Source: a virus. From it: 30,923 nucleotides of DNA. The position numbers and the translations under genes are program-made. The notes beneath the pieces were generated by a model. It was not told where the DNA came from. It searched no databases and worked only from the letters and a program-made list of their open reading frames with translations. Numbering within the stretch: the first letter of the stretch is position 1; every line of letters starts with the position of its first letter. Shown here in pieces: positions 30,101 through 30,923 of the stretch. The DNA lies in IMG/VR virus record IMGVR_UViG_3300017788_000109, positions 1-30,923 of that record; one strand, 5' to 3'.

Positions 30101-30923
30101 GATTGATTTGATCCTGGCACCAATTGGCAAAGTCTGCACTGAGTCGCTGTTGGTTCCCAACAGTTGTCGTGTGATTCCTAGCGCATTGGTGCCGCCGCCG
30201 GCGTTGACGCCTACCAGCTCAAAAGTGCCACCAATGGCAGTTTCAACAGCCAAGACCACTGCCTGTTGTGCTGCGAGAGCCACGTTGGTGGCTAAAGCAC
30301 TGGCACCGGATGTGACTGCGGTGGTAGCTACAATAGCCACGTCGTTGTCAGGAAGAGTAACAATAACACCAATATCGCCTGCATTCCAGTGTTGAGTGCT
30401 CAGCACTGTGAATGTTTTCTGTGCAGGACCACCGTTGGCCAATGTCACGCTGCGGGCACCCCCAGTAACGGCCGAGTTGGCCACCCAGGTAGTACCACGT
30501 GGAGCACTTGTGCCCAGTGGTTGGTTTATGATGATCTTGTAATCGTTAACGTTGTGGCTGGGTCCAGTGTTACCTTGATAGCTGACCGGAAAACCCAGCG
30601 GGAAGTTCGTAAGAGTAACTTGTGGGAGGAAACCCTGGTTCAGCGTCTTGAAACTGGTTCCGCCTGCGCCCACCTGGGTAATGTTACCGTTTGAACCTGC
30701 TGTCAGGAGCGTGGCATAACCATGAACGTTGGCTTGTACATCAGTACCAGGCACTTCATATGTCATAGAAGTTTGGAATCCAGCAGTAAAGCTGGCCCAC
30801 TTGGTCTGTTGCAAACCATATTCAAAGTCTGCATCGATCAAGGATTCTGGCAGTGCCATACGCTGACGTTCTACTGCATCAATGCCAAAGTCGTGTGTGC
30901 GAACACGCAGCTCCACAGTCTCA
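27143..30923 (-). CDS. Large virion structural protein (baseplate/fibre-associated), 5' end cut
   Basis: More than 1257 residues are encoded. The frame stays open to the right edge (a GTG at 30916 is in frame but need not be the start), so the N-terminus is probably missing. Near the visible start is RQRMALPESLIDADFEYGLQ then QTKWASF, which I recall as 'P..LID.DFEYG.Q.TKWE' from large structural proteins of T4-like cyanophages. Near residues 830-890 (FNLDKLDGTGPSGYVLDKTK, MQMVAIQYTWYGAGFIDWGL) and later (LNHWGSAVILDGRFDVDRSY) the same family continues. Two inserted beta modules of type 'HGL..G..I........Y.V.SI...FTV' lie at about 500-560 and 645-700. The C-terminal ~250 residues are helical to beta mixed and end QITYIESQA. 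It is likely part of the baseplate or the base of the fibres; the exact T4 equivalent is not clear. A terminator follows. Confidence 0.75.
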   Translation of the reverse strand, partial: ETVELRVRTHDFGIDAVERQRMALPESLIDADFEYGLQQTKWASFTAGFQTSMTYEVPGTDVQANVHGYATLLTAGSNGNITQVGAGGTSFKTLNQGFLPQVTLTNFPLGFPVSYQGNTGPSHNVNDYKIIINQPLGTSAPRGTTWVANSAVTGGARSVTLANGGPAQKTFTVLSTQHWNAGDIGVIVTLPDNDVAIVATTAVTSGASALATNVALAAQQAVVLAVETAIGGTFELVGVNAGGGTNALGITRQLLGTNSDSVQTLPIGARIKSINANVTAGFAANIELFRCDQVDTTNSTLTITRGWMNTNASPIINPGSIIAKVNMASELSPGLGSNSNIEIVRPTTVAVTPDGAFTVVRSALGTQAISAAPAGSLCITAAGVFVAGNVNVPVIGINANAHGIPSSVNGASPFGQSAAVTGVANVANAFVSTLGLNNANVEGIYFNTINDVNYMAYFPKYSPNRDVGYMLSSPVISNDIVVRKGGMYSGANIQYASIVSNVGTPSTITVTTLQPHGLYPGMIIQTQLFGAQNANTHASGVFVINSVPFSNQFTFVSKPGAIVANALATVAAIGTQSQINGNITLYPTSLVRHRPVDGGTNIGVNAPAFGFEVARQTKKYFRYQSGKGMMFTTGISLCPTFTVTNVVASGTSVASTITILTELEHGLQIGANISLFGITTSGYNNHYLVNSIVNATNFTVLAKDTLGATTPTYGTFPKFSVVNWHGARVRVGMFDDQNGVYWEHDGIKIKVGRRSATREVLGRVNVGINQHLVAGDRFTRFVDQLDVGDQIVIRGQNHTVSRVVGQNEMYITPTYRGSINAAEARMSVIDTLNVPQEHFNLDKLDGTGPSGYVLDKTKMQMVAIQYTWYGAGFIDWGLRTTDGKMIWAHRVKNNNVNDEAFMRSGNLPARYMSSNRTNAISRLALPLAASETGNVSLTSIVDFPTATASAPATVLINDELITYTAGPFAGNGNICGLTRSAVISNFNLNQTRSMSMGLNPQGSGVAHADTSTCRLFSITASPDLNHWGSAVILDGRFDVDRSYQFTYNLANLNVLGTQVQTLFMMRLAPAITNAVTGELGSKDLINRAQLLLQNMFVNIADTAATLKPRFLLQAVLNPTNIISANWQPLNVRFNQPGGTLQTGGFNQPSFTQFVANVYPATDKPTNLWGVNSVVFDLSPRGHHNILPYAQGGEQLFSIPVSATNSGFIDLRNVKEIGGAVLPGTGFYPNGNEIVAFNIVPAQGSQANVDIQITYIESQA

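Noticed and set aside
29604-30395. Long plus-strand open frame of 263 codons opposite the large structural gene
   Set aside because: It is antisense to a clearly family-like minus-strand gene, has Pro/Leu/Ala/Thr-biased low-complexity content, and lacks a ribosome binding site. Similar plus-strand frames opposite the giant fibre (for example 17889-18476, 20706-21215, 21276-21779) are also by-products of its codon pattern.
1-30923. tRNA, rRNA or integration-related genes
   Set aside because: No cloverleaf-like stretch, rRNA motif, integrase or attachment core was found by eye; almost all sequence is accounted for by structural genes, with no gene-free stretch above about 135 bases.

Overview
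The window is part of the late (virion) gene region of a T4-like contractile-tailed phage (myovirus). The order and families of the structural genes show this: contractile tail sheath (gp18), tail tube (gp19), a tube-initiator/cap-like protein (gp48/gp54 type), head-completion nuclease (gp4), a probable small terminase (gp16), neck proteins (gp13, gp14), the tail-sheath terminator (gp15), a dNMP kinase (gp1) and very large fibre/baseplate proteins. Several small genes of unknown function resemble, from memory, families common in uncultured marine and freshwater T4-like phages rather than Escherichia phage T4 itself. No host gene, tRNA, rRNA, integrase or plasmid function is visible, so the source is probably an uncultured environmental phage genome. 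The host cannot be named from this sequence.

Layout. Most genes lie on the minus strand and read from right to left. At the right end is a large structural protein cut by the window edge (27143 to the edge). It is followed by a bidirectional terminator, a 3371-residue repeat-built fibre (16922-27037), two mini-fibre proteins (16319-16876, 15976-16317) and a putative glycosyltransferase-fold protein (15226-15972). A plus-strand block then interrupts the direction: gp14, gp15 and a Nudix hydrolase (12230-15233). To its left the minus-strand genes resume: two genes behind strong sigma70-type promoters (11895-12164 and 10626-11837), gp13, a small hypothetical and the dNMP kinase. A plus-strand zinc-finger/HNH gene (8052-8414) overlaps the kinase tail to tail. 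Next come sheath, tube, tube-initiator-like protein, a hypothetical, gp4, gp16 and two unknown genes, the last cut by the left edge.

Regulation can be read in part. Ten genes have an NNTAAATA octamer, like the T4 late promoter TATAAATA, usually 18-30 bases before the start codon. Three genes instead carry TTGACA-like/TATAAT-like promoters (one a perfect consensus with a 17-base spacer), suggesting early expression inside a late cluster. At gp13 and, less clearly, at the dNMP kinase, a terminator-like hairpin buries the ribosome binding site, while a promoter element placed in or just before the hairpin would yield transcripts lacking the 5' arm. This resembles the known T4 gene e/soc arrangement.

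The genes together build neck, tail, baseplate and fibres. The Nudix enzyme, the dNMP kinase and the putative glycosyltransferase are the metabolic or modification genes embedded among them. The most unusual content is the repeat architecture of the giant fibre, small beta modules shared between fibre, sheath and neck proteins, the hairpin/promoter switches, and the glycosyltransferase-like gene beside the fibres.
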